64,000 nucleotides of DNA from Oceanicola sp. 22II-s10i (GCF_002210105.1 NZ_AQQU01000012.1:29918-93917), one strand, 5' to 3'. Positions 8,168-17,288 are shown, counted from the first letter of the stretch. Program-made: numbers and translations. The notes: generated from the letters alone by a model not told the origin.

Positions 8168-10021
8168 ATGATGACGTCAAAGGCAGGAGCCTGGGTTTGG
8201 CCTGTCTCGGCCGGCGTGGCCGCAACCGTCGTGCTGGCGGCCATCACGGCTTACTTCTATCCCGAACTGATATTGCGCCGCGCGGCCGAGGAGGCCCCGC
8301 CGGTCAGCGCATCGGCCGAACGTCCTTCAACCTCCGGTGAAAGCGCCGCGACCGGGGCACCCGCGACTGCCGCCGAGCCCGTAGCTCCGGCGGAACAGGC
8401 CGCGGCGCCCGAAGCGCCTGCGGACACGCCGCCGCCCGCCGAGGTCGCGACCGCCGAGCCGCCCGCACAGTCCGAGGCCCCGGCCCAGTCCGATGGCGGC
8501 GCGCCCGAAACCGCCGCCACCGAGGCTCCGGCAGCAGGGGCCACCGAGCCGACGACGGAGACGGCATCCGGTGACACTGCCGCTTCTGGCGATACCGCCG
8601 CTGCGGGCGACACAGCTGCGGCAGGCGATACCGCTGCTGCCGGAGATACCGCTGCAGCAGGCGACGCCCCTGCGTCGGGTGATACCACCGCCTCGAGCGA
8701 ACCAACTGCCGCGGGCGACGCCACCACCGCGGGCGACACGACCGCTGCCGGAGACGCCGTCGCTGCAGGCGATGCCGCCGCCTCGGGCGATACCGCCACT
8801 TCGAGCGAAACAACCGCTGCAGGCGACCCCAATACCTCAGGCGATAACGCACCCGTCACACCGCCCGCACCGCCGAGCTTCGACATCGTGCGCGTCGAGG
8901 CGGACGGCACCACGCTGGTCGCCGGGCGCGGTGTGCCGCAATGGGCCGTGGCCGTTCTGCTGGACGGTGACGAGCTGACCCGCGAAGAGATCGGCGGTGA
9001 CGGCAAGTTCGCGGCCTTCCTGTCGGTGCCGCTGTCAGCGCAGCCGCAGGTCATGACGCTGGTGATGTCCGGCCCCGCAGGCGAAGGCCCCGTCACCAGC
9101 ACCGATCGGGTGATCCTCGCCCCGCGCGAGCCGGTGGCCACCGCCGCCGCCGAGACGCCGCCCGCCGACACGCCGCCCGCCACGGTCGGAGCCCCGGCCG
9201 ATGCGCTGCCCGCCCCGTCCGAGCCGGGCACCACGCCCGCTCTGCCGGGCAGCGACCCGGTGACGGTCGCGGCCAATCCCGACCGTCCGGCGGATGCCGA
9301 CAGCAGCGCCGCGGCCGACACCGCCAGCGCGCCTGTGCCCGGCGCGGCCGCCGCCCCGTCCGAACCGCAGCCGGCGACCGCCGATGCCTCGGCCAGTGCC
9401 CCCTCAGGTGACAACGCGCCCGCGAATGCGACCCCTCCGGCGCAGGCCGGGGCCCCGTCGGACCTCCCGCAGCCTCCGACCGTGATCCTCGCGCGCGAGG
9501 ACGGGACCCGCGTGCTGCAGGATGCCGGCGATGCACCCGACGTGATGGACGAAGTGTCGATCGACACGATCTCCTACACCGAAACCGGCGAGGTCGAGGT
9601 CAGTGGCCGCGGCAAGGCCGGGGGCTTTGTCCGCATCTACCTGGACAACCGCCCCGTCACTGACAGCCGGATCGGCCCGGACGGAACGTGGCGCACCGAC
9701 CTGCCGGATGTCGACCGGGGCGTCTATGACCTGCGCGTCGACGAGGTCAGCGATGACGGCAAGGTCCGCTCCCGCGCCGAAACGCCGTTCGAACGCGAGG
9801 ACGAGGATGCCGTCCGTCGGGCGCTCAAGGCGCAGATGCACAACGGGGTGATGCAGGTGACGGTGCAACCGGGCTTCACGCTCTGGGCCATCGCGCGCGA
9901 GAACTACGGCGAAGGCGTGCAATACGTGAAGGTCTTCAAGGCCAATGCCGACCGTATCCGGGACCCTGACCTGATCTATCCCGGTCAGATCTTCGCGGTG
10001 CCGGACGCCTCGTCCAACTGA
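8168..10021 (+). CDS. Membrane-anchored LysM peptidoglycan-binding protein with hexapeptide array
   Basis: 617 residues. One membrane segment (about 9-29) near the N-terminus anchors the protein, and the bulk should be periplasmic. A long Ala/Pro/Thr/Gly linker follows, with fifteen six-residue units of GDTAAA type at residues 135-224. Two Ig-like segments come next (IVRVEADGTTLVAGRGVP..., then VEVSGRGKAGGFVRIYLDN...), and a C-terminal LysM (FTLWAIARENYG to YPGQIFAVP) binds glycan. A second low-complexity linker separates the Ig-like parts. The start could equally be the ATG at 8171. The 3' end overlaps the convergent arsR-like gene by 37 bp. Confidence 0.85.
   Translation: MMTSKAGAWVWPVSAGVAATVVLAAITAYFYPELILRRAAEEAPPVSASAERPSTSGESAATGAPATAAEPVAPAEQAAAPEAPADTPPPAEVATAEPPAQSEAPAQSDGGAPETAATEAPAAGATEPTTETASGDTAASGDTAAAGDTAAAGDTAAAGDTAAAGDAPASGDTTASSEPTAAGDATTAGDTTAAGDAVAAGDAAASGDTATSSETTAAGDPNTSGDNAPVTPPAPPSFDIVRVEADGTTLVAGRGVPQWAVAVLLDGDELTREEIGGDGKFAAFLSVPLSAQPQVMTLVMSGPAGEGPVTSTDRVILAPREPVATAAAETPPADTPPATVGAPADALPAPSEPGTTPALPGSDPVTVAANPDRPADADSSAAADTASAPVPGAAAAPSEPQPATADASASAPSGDNAPANATPPAQAGAPSDLPQPPTVILAREDGTRVLQDAGDAPDVMDEVSIDTISYTETGEVEVSGRGKAGGFVRIYLDNRPVTDSRIGPDGTWRTDLPDVDRGVYDLRVDEVSDDGKVRSRAETPFEREDEDAVRRALKAQMHNGVMQVTVQPGFTLWAIARENYGEGVQYVKVFKANADRIRDPDLIYPGQIFAVPDASSN
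8570..8839 (+). repeat. In-frame array of fifteen 18-bp units
   Basis: Exactly 270 bp coding for fifteen hexapeptides (GDTAAS, GDTAAA four times in a row, GDAPAS, GDTTAS, SEPTAA, GDATTA and so on), closing with GD. Codons vary between units, so the protein repeat is better kept than the DNA repeat. It forms an extended linker inside the LysM protein. Confidence 0.9.
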
Positions 10022-10359
10022 AAGTCTTCCTGCGGATCCGTGCGGACGGCCAGACAGCAGGCCCGCACCTCGGCGTCGTCGGCGCAGCAGTCGCTGAGCA
10101 GGTAGCCGATCAGCGCGCCCATCCGGGGCCGGTCCAGCGCATAGATCACCTGCCGGCCCTCGCGCCGGGCGCGGATCAGCCCGGCCTGTTCGAGGTGGCG
10201 CAGATGGAACGACAGGCCGGAGGCCGAGGCGCCGACGGCCTCGGCGATATCGCCCGCCGCCCGGCCCCGACAGCCCGCGCGGACCAGCAGGCGCACGATC
10301 TCGAGCCGGGTCTCATGGGCCAGCGCGGAAAGCGCGGCGAGGGCTGGACTCTGATCCAT
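9985..10359 (-). CDS. ArsR/SmtB-type metalloregulator
   Basis: 124-residue winged-helix repressor. The recognition helix region SASGLSFHLRHLEQAG (46-61) and the wing (ARREGRQVIYAL) are standard. Cys pairs at 91-92 and 101-102 (CCADDAEVRACC) lie C-terminal to the DNA-binding domain. This resembles the AfArsR-type arsenite site (adjacent Cys pair plus a later Cys), not the helix-3 site of plasmid R773 ArsR. A 6-bp inverted repeat starts 2 bp upstream of the start codon. It is divergent from an Atm1-type exporter, its likely target. The last 37 bp run into the end of the LysM gene on the other strand. Confidence 0.88.
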   Translation of the reverse strand: MDQSPALAALSALAHETRLEIVRLLVRAGCRGRAAGDIAEAVGASASGLSFHLRHLEQAGLIRARREGRQVIYALDRPRMGALIGYLLSDCCADDAEVRACCLAVRTDPQEDFQLDEASGTAKI

Positions 10360-10361
10360 CG

Positions 10362-10385
10362 TTCAACTACTCATGAAACGTTGAA
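10362..10385. promoter_or_regulatory. Inverted repeat, candidate ArsR-family operator
   Basis: TTCAAC (10362-10367) and GTTGAA (10380-10385) form a perfect inverted repeat with a 12-bp spacer, between the divergent arsR-like and Atm1-like genes. TTGAA/TTCAA half sites are typical of ArsR-family operators. Next to it is a direct repeat TGATACCG/TGATACCC (about 10388-10403). Confidence 0.55.
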
Positions 10386-10447
10386 TTGATACCGTGATAC
10401 CCCGGATGACACGTTCCGGCAAGTCCCGGCCAGCGTGAAAGCCAGCC

Positions 10448-12262
10448 ATGCGCAAATCCACCCTCACCACTTCGGACACGCCCCAGAACGGGCGCCAGAT
10501 CATCGCGCGGGTGATCCCCTACCTGTGGCCGGCGGATGAACCGTGGGTGAAGCGCCGGGTGATCTGGTCGCTGGTCGCGCTGCTGGCGGCCAAGCTGATT
10601 GCGATCGCGACGCCGTTCTTCTTCAAGGGCGCGGTCGACGCCCTTTCGGGCGAGGCCGCCGGCGAAGGCTGGGTGGTCGCCATTGGCGCCATCGGCCTGA
10701 CGGCGGCCTATGGCGCGGCACGGGCGCTGAACGTGGGGTTCCAGCAGCTGCGCGACGTGATCTTTGCCCGCGTCGGCCAGCGCGCGCTGCGCAAGCTGGC
10801 GCTGGAAACGTTCGAGCACATCCACCAGCTGTCGATGCGCTACCACATCACCCGCCGCACGGGCGGGCTGAGCCGGATCATCGAGCGCGGCGTGAAGGGC
10901 GTCGATTTCCTGCTCCGCTTCATGCTGCTGTCCATGGGTCCGCTGCTGCTGGAGCTTGTGCTGGTGGCCATCGTGCTGTGGCTGGTCTTCGACATCCGCT
11001 ACCTGCTGGTCGTCGCAGGGGTGATCGCGGCCTATGTCGCCTTCACCTTCAAGGTCACCGAATGGCGGGTGAAGCTCCGCAAGGAGATGAACGATCAGGA
11101 CACCGATGCCAACCAGAAGGCGATCGACAGCCTGCTGAACTTCGAGACGGTGAAATACTTCGGCGCCGAACAGCGCGAGGCCGGGCGATATGACGTCGCG
11201 ATGGCGCGCTACGAAAGCGCGGCGCTCAAGACGGCCTATTCGCTGGCCTTCCTGAACGCCGGGCAGGCGCTGCTGATCACGGTGGGGCTGGTGGCGGTGA
11301 TGGCGATGGCGGCACTCGGGGTGCAGTCGGGCGACCTGACGGTGGGCGATTTCGTGATGGTCAACGCCTACATGCTGCAGATCACCATGCCGCTCGGCTT
11401 CCTCGGGACGGTCTATCGCGAGATCCGTCAGGCGCTGGTGGACATGGGCGAGATGTTCGGCCTGCTCGACCGCCCGGCCGAGATCCGCGACGCGCCCGGC
11501 GCGCCCGCGCTGAAGGTGACGGGCGGCGCAGTGGAGCTGGACGATGTCCGCTTCGGCTACGAGGCGGAACGCGAGATCCTGCAGGGCGTGACGGTGCGGA
11601 TCGGCGCGGGGCAGAAGGTGGCGATCGTCGGGCCGTCGGGATCGGGCAAGTCGACCATCGGGCGGCTGCTGTTCCGGTTCTACGACGTGACCGGCGGGGC
11701 GATCCGGATCGACGGGCAGGATCTGCGCGACGTGACGCAGGACAGCCTGCATGCCGCGATCGGGGTGGTCCCGCAGGACACGGTGCTGTTCAACGACTCC
11801 ATCCGCTACAACATCGCCTATGGCCGTGCAGGGGCCACGCAGGAGGAGATCGAGGCGGTCGCGAAATCCGCCCAGATCCACGATTTCATCATGTCCCTGC
11901 CGGACGGTTACGACACCACGGTGGGCGAGCGGGGCCTGAAGCTTTCAGGCGGCGAAAAGCAGCGGGTCGGCATCGCCCGGACGCTGCTCAAGGACCCGCC
12001 GATCCTGCTGCTGGACGAGGCGACCTCGGCGCTCGACACCGACACGGAACGCGGCATCCAGTCGGCGCTGAACCGGGCCGGGCAGGGGCGGACGGTGCTG
12101 ATGATCGCGCACCGGCTATCGACGATCGCCGACGCGGACCGGATCGTTGTGCTGGAGGCGGGCAGGATCGTGGAATCCGGCACCCACGCCGAGCTCCTCG
12201 CAAGGCAGGGCCGCTACGCGCAACTCTGGTCGCACCAGCAGGCCGAGGCCGAGGCGGCCTGA
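10448..12262 (+). CDS. Atm1/HMT1-type ABC exporter
   Basis: 604-residue half-transporter with six membrane helices (about 35-310) fused to an ATPase. Walker A is VGPSGSGKST near 395-404, signature KLSGGEKQR near 498 and Walker B ILLLDEATSALD near 519. Sequence such as RRTGGLSRIIERG and the QKAIDSLLNFETVKYFGAE segment is characteristic of the Atm1/ABCB7 group, which exports glutathione-linked compounds. Bacterial NaAtm1 handles glutathione-metal conjugates. Head-to-head placement with an ArsR-type regulator supports a metal or metalloid detoxification role. No strong Shine-Dalgarno precedes the ATG. Confidence 0.9.
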   Translation: MRKSTLTTSDTPQNGRQIIARVIPYLWPADEPWVKRRVIWSLVALLAAKLIAIATPFFFKGAVDALSGEAAGEGWVVAIGAIGLTAAYGAARALNVGFQQLRDVIFARVGQRALRKLALETFEHIHQLSMRYHITRRTGGLSRIIERGVKGVDFLLRFMLLSMGPLLLELVLVAIVLWLVFDIRYLLVVAGVIAAYVAFTFKVTEWRVKLRKEMNDQDTDANQKAIDSLLNFETVKYFGAEQREAGRYDVAMARYESAALKTAYSLAFLNAGQALLITVGLVAVMAMAALGVQSGDLTVGDFVMVNAYMLQITMPLGFLGTVYREIRQALVDMGEMFGLLDRPAEIRDAPGAPALKVTGGAVELDDVRFGYEAEREILQGVTVRIGAGQKVAIVGPSGSGKSTIGRLLFRFYDVTGGAIRIDGQDLRDVTQDSLHAAIGVVPQDTVLFNDSIRYNIAYGRAGATQEEIEAVAKSAQIHDFIMSLPDGYDTTVGERGLKLSGGEKQRVGIARTLLKDPPILLLDEATSALDTDTERGIQSALNRAGQGRTVLMIAHRLSTIADADRIVVLEAGRIVESGTHAELLARQGRYAQLWSHQQAEAEAA

Positions 12263-12276
12263 CCCCACCGACGGAC

Positions 12277-12320
12277 GGCGCGCGGCTGCGCCGACGCCCC
12301 GCCCGCCGTCCCGTCTGGCG
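12277..12320 (+). repeat. Dispersed repeat family B, copy B2
   Basis: GGCGC...GCGCC hairpin followed by GACGCCCCGCCCGCCGTCCC. It lies just after the exporter stop and is followed within 25 bp by family A copy A3, in the same order and orientation as B4-A4. Confidence 0.78.
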
Positions 12321-12341
12321 CGGCGTCCGGTACATTGCACC

Positions 12342-12403
12342 GGTCCCCTACTTCTTCTGGTCAAAAATACCTTGGGGAGCGCGAGGGGGCAACGCCCCCT
12401 CGC
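12342..12403 (+). repeat. Dispersed repeat family A, copy A3
   Basis: GGTCCCCTACTTCTTCTGG lead, A-rich segment, then a 10-bp stem-loop at 12381-12403 (GCGAGGGGGC / GCCCCCTCGC, loop AAC). It fills the convergent gap between the Atm1 exporter and the RND pump. Confidence 0.78.
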
Positions 12404-12450
12404 TCCGGCCGCGCCGCAAGCGGCGCGGCAAACCTTTCAGACCACCCGGA

Positions 12451-15400
12451 TCACTCCGCCGCCTTCAGCGTTCCGCCCGCGGGCACGACCCGTGCCGCAG
12501 CCGGTCCCGCGCCATCGTCCCACAGGATCTCCGGCGCTTTCACCCGCCGCGCGGCGCGGCGCAGGGCGAAGTCCTGCGCGGCCTTGCTCGAGCGGCCCAT
12601 CGACAGGCTGGCCAGGGCCCGCGCGATCCAGCGCACATAGGTCACGGCCCAGACCCGCAGCGCCAGCAGCGACGGCGTCACCACCAGCGTCAGCACCGTC
12701 GCGATGCCGAGGCCAAAGACCACCGCCGTCGCCAGCTGCTTCCACCACAGCGCCGTCGGGCTGTCGATCGAGTAACCGCCCGCGAAGAAGTCGAGCGACA
12801 GGCCCAGCATCATCGGCGCGAGGCCCGCCATGGTGGTGATCGTGGTCAGCAGCACCGGACGGATGCGCTGTTCCGCCGTGCGGATGATTGCCTCGATCCG
12901 CGGCATGTAGGCCGAATATTCCTGGTAGGTGTCGATCAGCACGATGTTGTTGTTCACCACGATCCCGGCCAGTGCGACGATCCCGGTCCCGGTCATGATG
13001 ATCGAGAACGCCTGATCCATCACCAGCATCCCGATCAGCACCCCGACGGTCGACAGCACCACGGCCAGCAGCACCAGCACCGAGTTGTAGAACGAGTTGA
13101 ACTGCGCCAGCAGGATGATGAACATCAGCGCCAGTGCCGCCGAGAAGGCCGAGGTCAGGAAGGCCTGGCTTTCCGCCTGGTCCTCCTGGTCGCCGGTCCA
13201 TTCCCATTCGACGCCCGCGGGCAGGTCGGCCTCTTCGTTCAGCCAGGTGGTGATGGTCTCGATCCGTTCGGCGGCGGTCATCGGCACCTGGTTGCCCTCG
13301 GGCCCGGTGACGGTCAGCCCCGAAGCGACCCCGGCCTTGACGTCGAAGTAGCGCTTCTGGTCGACGCGCTTGATCTGGGCCAGCTTCTCGACCGGGGTGC
13401 GGGTGATGAAGTTCGACAGCGGGACCAGCCCGTCCTGCGTCCGGACCTTGAGCGTGTCGAGCGTGGACAGGACGCGGTAATCCTCCGGCAGGCGGACGCG
13501 GATCTCGATCTCCTCGTCCGAGCTGTCGACGCTCATGGTCGACAGCAGCAGGCCGCGGGTCACGAACTGCACCATTGCGCCGACGACGGTCACGTTGGCG
13601 CCGTAGCGGCCCGCCTTCTCGACATCCACGTCGATCTGCCAGTCGATGCCGGGCAGGGGCAGCGTGTCCTCGATCTGGATCAGCCCTTCTGTCTCGTCGA
13701 ACTGCGCGCGCGCCTTGGCGGTCGCCTCGATCAGCGCGTCCCAGTCGTCGCCCTTCAGCCGCAGGTGCACGGGCTTGGCCGAGGCCGGGCCCATGGCGGC
13801 GTTCAGGATTTCGACCTTGATGCCGGGCAGCGTTTCCAGCTGTTCGGTCAGTTCGGCGATGACGATGTCGCCGTCCAGTTCGGGCTGGTTCCGGCGGTCT
13901 TCCCACGGGACGATTTCCAGCTGGATCTGGCCGATGGTGTCCAGCGGCGGCTGCGCGCCGCCGGTGTTGGTGTTCAGACCGCCGTCGCCCGAGAAGGCGA
14001 AGGCGTTCTTGACGCCGGGATGTTCCAGCACGATCGCCTCGGCGGCCTCCACGAGGTCGTCCTTCTGCGCCAGCGACAGGTTGCCCCGCGCGCGGACATA
14101 GACGATGGCCTGTTCCGGTTCGCTTTCGGTGAAGAACTCAACGCCCTTGTTGTTGGCGCCGTAGTAGCTGAAGACCGAGATCACGAAGGCCACGACGAGG
14201 CCGATGGTGACCAGCGGCATGATCGGGTTGGCGGTCAGGAACTTGATGAAATAGCCGAAGGGCGTCCGGCGATAACCCGCGCGGACCTTGTTGCGCCGCC
14301 AGTGCACTTTGGCCGCGCCCAGCGTGACCGAGGCGAAGGACGCCGCGAAGAGGAACAGCAGGATGCCCGGCAGGGTGGCCATAGCCCCCAGTTCGCCACG
14401 CGGCGTGCCGCTGAGGTAGCCGGGGTTGATCGTCAGCATCGCGCCGAGGAACATCAGGTAGAGCGCAACCGGCACCAGCGCCGCCCGCACGACCCAGGGC
14501 AGCTTTGCCCGCAGGAAGTCCGAGGCGCGGCCGAAGTTGCGCGACAGGCGGCCCGAGACGCCACCCATGACCGGCAGGTAGATCAGCGCCACGACCAGCG
14601 AGGCGGCGAGCACGAAGATCAGCGTGACCGGCAGCATGCCCATGAACTGCCCCGGCACGCCCGGCCAGAACAGCATCGGCAGGAAGGCGCAGAGCGTCGT
14701 CGCGGTGGACGAGATCACCGGCCAGAACATCCGCTGCGCCGCCTCGACATAGGCGTGCATCGGGCCCGAGCCTTCGGAGATCCGCTTGTCGGCGTATTCG
14801 ACGACCACGATGGCGCCGTCGACCAGCATCCCGACGGCGAGGATCAGGCCGAACATCACGATGTTCGAGATGGTGATCCCCATCACGCCCAGCAGGACGA
14901 AGCACAGCAGGAACGAGGTCGGGATCGAGAAGCCGACCAGCAGCGCGGGGCGCGGCCCGAGCGCGGCGAGGACGACCATCATCACCAGCGCGATGGCGGT
15001 CAGGACCGAGCCTTCGAGCTGCTGAACCATGGAGCCGACGACGCGGCTCTGGTCGTTCGAGGTGCCGACGGTGACGGCGGCCTGCAGTTCCTCGGGCCAT
15101 TCGGTCTGCGCCTGTTCAACGACGCGCTTCACCTCTTCGACCGTGTCGATCAGGTTGAAGCCCTTGCGCTTGACCACCTGCAGCGCGACGGTCGGTTCGC
15201 CGTTGAAGCGCGCGGTGCCCTTGCGGTCCTCGAATGTCAGCCGGATTTCCGCCAGCTCACCCAGCGTGACCGTCCGGTCGCCGTTGCGCTTGACGGGAAG
15301 CGAGTAGATGTCGCGCGGTTCGTCGAAGCTGCCGGGGATCTTGACCGAGAAGGTGCCGCCGGGGTTCTCGATCTCGCCCGCCGCGATCAGCTGGTTGTTG

Positions 15401-16023
15401 TTGGTCACGACCGAGATCAGCTCGTCGGCGGTGACGTTGTAGCTTTCGAGCCGCAGCGGGTCGATGATGACCTCGACCATCTCGTCGCGGTTGCCCGCGA
15501 TCCCGGCCTCGAGCACGGCGTCGATGCCTTCGACCTTTTCCTGCAGGTCCTTGGCCACCTGCGTCATGGTCCGTTCCGGCACCCGGCCGGTCAGGTTGAC
15601 GATGATGATCGGGAATTCCGAGAAGTTGATCTCGTTCACCGAATAGCTGTCGAAGCCGTCCGGGAACTTGGATTCCGCCGTCGACATGGCGTCGCGCACG
15701 TCCGCCATGGTCTTGGTCTTGTCCCAGCCGAATTCGAATTCCAGCGCGATGCCCGCGTAGCCTTCGGAGGCGGTGGAGGTCATCCGGTCCAGCCCGTCGA
15801 GGTCCGACAGCTCGGATTCCATCGGCTTGATCAGCAGCGTTTCCGAGTCGGAGGCCGAGATGCCGGGGAAGGGGACCGAGATGAAGAGCGCCGGGATCTC
15901 GATGTCCGGCTCGCCCTCTTTCGGCAGGTTCACATAGGTATAGCCGCCCGCCAGAAGCGAGACGGCGATGAAGGCCAGGATCATCCGCGCGCGCGACGCG
16001 GCCCAGTCGACTATTCCGGTCAT
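12451..16023 (-). CDS. RND-family efflux pump, inner-membrane subunit
   Basis: 1190-residue proton-driven trimeric exporter of the AcrB superfamily, working with the adaptor encoded just upstream. TM4 carries the relay Asp (GMLVDGAIVVVE); the second Asp of AcrB is Gly, and the TM10 Lys position is Asn (GIVVNNNIVLID), as in many non-AcrB RND members. It is about 140 residues longer than AcrB. Two additional hydrophobic segments lie between TM6 and TM7 (about residues 503-571). The start overlaps the adaptor stop by 4 bp. The substrate is probably lipophilic drugs or envelope lipids; no outer-membrane channel gene is adjacent. Confidence 0.9.
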   Translation of the reverse strand: MTGIVDWAASRARMILAFIAVSLLAGGYTYVNLPKEGEPDIEIPALFISVPFPGISASDSETLLIKPMESELSDLDGLDRMTSTASEGYAGIALEFEFGWDKTKTMADVRDAMSTAESKFPDGFDSYSVNEINFSEFPIIIVNLTGRVPERTMTQVAKDLQEKVEGIDAVLEAGIAGNRDEMVEVIIDPLRLESYNVTADELISVVTNNNQLIAAGEIENPGGTFSVKIPGSFDEPRDIYSLPVKRNGDRTVTLGELAEIRLTFEDRKGTARFNGEPTVALQVVKRKGFNLIDTVEEVKRVVEQAQTEWPEELQAAVTVGTSNDQSRVVGSMVQQLEGSVLTAIALVMMVVLAALGPRPALLVGFSIPTSFLLCFVLLGVMGITISNIVMFGLILAVGMLVDGAIVVVEYADKRISEGSGPMHAYVEAAQRMFWPVISSTATTLCAFLPMLFWPGVPGQFMGMLPVTLIFVLAASLVVALIYLPVMGGVSGRLSRNFGRASDFLRAKLPWVVRAALVPVALYLMFLGAMLTINPGYLSGTPRGELGAMATLPGILLFLFAASFASVTLGAAKVHWRRNKVRAGYRRTPFGYFIKFLTANPIMPLVTIGLVVAFVISVFSYYGANNKGVEFFTESEPEQAIVYVRARGNLSLAQKDDLVEAAEAIVLEHPGVKNAFAFSGDGGLNTNTGGAQPPLDTIGQIQLEIVPWEDRRNQPELDGDIVIAELTEQLETLPGIKVEILNAAMGPASAKPVHLRLKGDDWDALIEATAKARAQFDETEGLIQIEDTLPLPGIDWQIDVDVEKAGRYGANVTVVGAMVQFVTRGLLLSTMSVDSSDEEIEIRVRLPEDYRVLSTLDTLKVRTQDGLVPLSNFITRTPVEKLAQIKRVDQKRYFDVKAGVASGLTVTGPEGNQVPMTAAERIETITTWLNEEADLPAGVEWEWTGDQEDQAESQAFLTSAFSAALALMFIILLAQFNSFYNSVLVLLAVVLSTVGVLIGMLVMDQAFSIIMTGTGIVALAGIVVNNNIVLIDTYQEYSAYMPRIEAIIRTAEQRIRPVLLTTITTMAGLAPMMLGLSLDFFAGGYSIDSPTALWWKQLATAVVFGLGIATVLTLVVTPSLLALRVWAVTYVRWIARALASLSMGRSSKAAQDFALRRAARRVKAPEILWDDGAGPAAARVVPAGGTLKAAE

Positions 16024-17288
16024 TCGGTCTGTTCCCGGTATGTGGGTGCGACGGCCACGCCGGGCACCACGTATTCCTGTCCGATGATGATGACGTCGGC
16101 CTTGTCCGGCAGTCCGGTCAGCCACACACCTTGTACGGTGTCGCGCATCATCTGGACCGGAACGAAATCGGCCATGTTGTCGGCGGTGACGATGCTGACA
16201 CCCAGCGTGCCCTCGTCATTCAGGGTCAGCGCGGACTGCGGCAGCAGGTGCGCCTTGGCGCCCGCCGCCTCGATCCCGATCTCGGCGGTCTGGCCGTCGC
16301 GGATCCTGAGGTCGGGGTTCGGGACCTCGATCTCGACCCGGAAGGTGCGGGTCTGGGGATCGGCGGAGCGCGACAGGAACGTGACTTGTCCGATCACCTC
16401 GCCGCCGCCGGCGGCCAGCCGCGCACCGGCGCGGGCGCCGCGTTCGACGCGGGCGACCTCGGTTTCCGGGATGTAGCCGACGATCTTGATCGGATCGAGC
16501 TGGATGATCGTCGCGCAGAGCCCGCCGGGCTGCAGCAGCGTGCCCAGTTCGGCGGTGTCGGTTTCCAGCAGCCCGCCGAACGGGGCCTTGATGGTCAGGC
16601 GGTCGATCTCGCGCGTGGCGGCGGCAACGGCGGCCTCGGCGCTCTGGATCGCGGCGTTGACGGTGGCAAGGCCCGACTCGGCGGTGGCCACGGCAGCTTC
16701 GGCCGAGCGCACCCCGGCGCGGGCCGAGGCGACACGGGTGTCGGAGGCGTAGCCGTCGGCGGAGAGCTTGACGGCGGCGTTCTCGTTGATGCGCGCCTCC
16801 TCAAGCTGTGCCTTGGCTTCCTCGACACGGGCTTCGGAGGACGGCACGGAGGCGCGGGCTTCGGCCAGACGCGCCTGCGCTTCGGCCAGCGAGGCGTCGC
16901 GCGTGCCGGGGTCCAGTTCGCAGACGATCTGGTCCTCCTCGACATTGGCGCCGCGGCGGATCGGTTCGGAAATCACGCGGCCCGAGGTCTCGGCCCGGAG
17001 TTCGACCTGACGCGCCGCTTCGGTCGCGCCGCGCAGCAGGACCGCGCCGTCGATTTCGCGCGCCTCGGAGTGCACGGCGATGACGCCGACCGGCTTGTGT
17101 TCGACCTTGATCGTCCGGGCGGGCGCCGCGGCCCGTTCGGCGGGTGCGTCGTTTTCGGCCTTTGCCATCTCGACCGCCTCGGCGGCGCTGGCACCGTTGG
17201 CGAAGGCGGTCAGCGCATCGCGGTGCATGATGACGACATAGAGCGTTGCGGCCACGAGAATGGCGGTCAGTACGGGGAGCAGTCGCAT
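16020..17288 (-). CDS. RND efflux periplasmic adaptor (HlyD/AcrA-type)
   Basis: 422-residue membrane fusion protein. An N-terminal membrane anchor (about 4-21) and a spacer precede a split lipoyl half-motif (VELRAETSGRVISEPIRRGA). A long Ala/Glu-rich alpha-helical hairpin (about 125-225, coiled-coil like) and the second lipoyl half (IKAPFGGLLE) follow, then beta-barrel and membrane-proximal domains. It bridges the RND pump to an outer-membrane channel encoded elsewhere. First gene of a two-gene operon; its stop overlaps the pump start by 4 bp. Confidence 0.88.
   Translation of the reverse strand: MRLLPVLTAILVAATLYVVIMHRDALTAFANGASAAEAVEMAKAENDAPAERAAAPARTIKVEHKPVGVIAVHSEAREIDGAVLLRGATEAARQVELRAETSGRVISEPIRRGANVEEDQIVCELDPGTRDASLAEAQARLAEARASVPSSEARVEEAKAQLEEARINENAAVKLSADGYASDTRVASARAGVRSAEAAVATAESGLATVNAAIQSAEAAVAAATREIDRLTIKAPFGGLLETDTAELGTLLQPGGLCATIIQLDPIKIVGYIPETEVARVERGARAGARLAAGGGEVIGQVTFLSRSADPQTRTFRVEIEVPNPDLRIRDGQTAEIGIEAAGAKAHLLPQSALTLNDEGTLGVSIVTADNMADFVPVQMMRDTVQGVWLTGLPDKADVIIIGQEYVVPGVAVAPTYREQTE

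Noticed and set aside
8570..8839. CRISPR-like array
   Set aside because: The periodicity is 18 bp, in frame within a coding region, and without spacers.
12263..12450. Insertion-sequence remnant
   Set aside because: Contains only dispersed repeats A3 and B2; no transposase fragment, target duplication or terminal inverted repeats.
14790..14840. Loss of function in the RND pump from Asp408-to-Gly and Lys940-to-Asn type changes
   Set aside because: Many RND members outside the AcrB group have the same residues; the first relay Asp is present.
13765..16476. 903-residue open frame antisense to the RND pump
   Set aside because: Same artefact: product is His/Asp/Arg rich with no domain, while the opposite strand encodes a complete RND protein.
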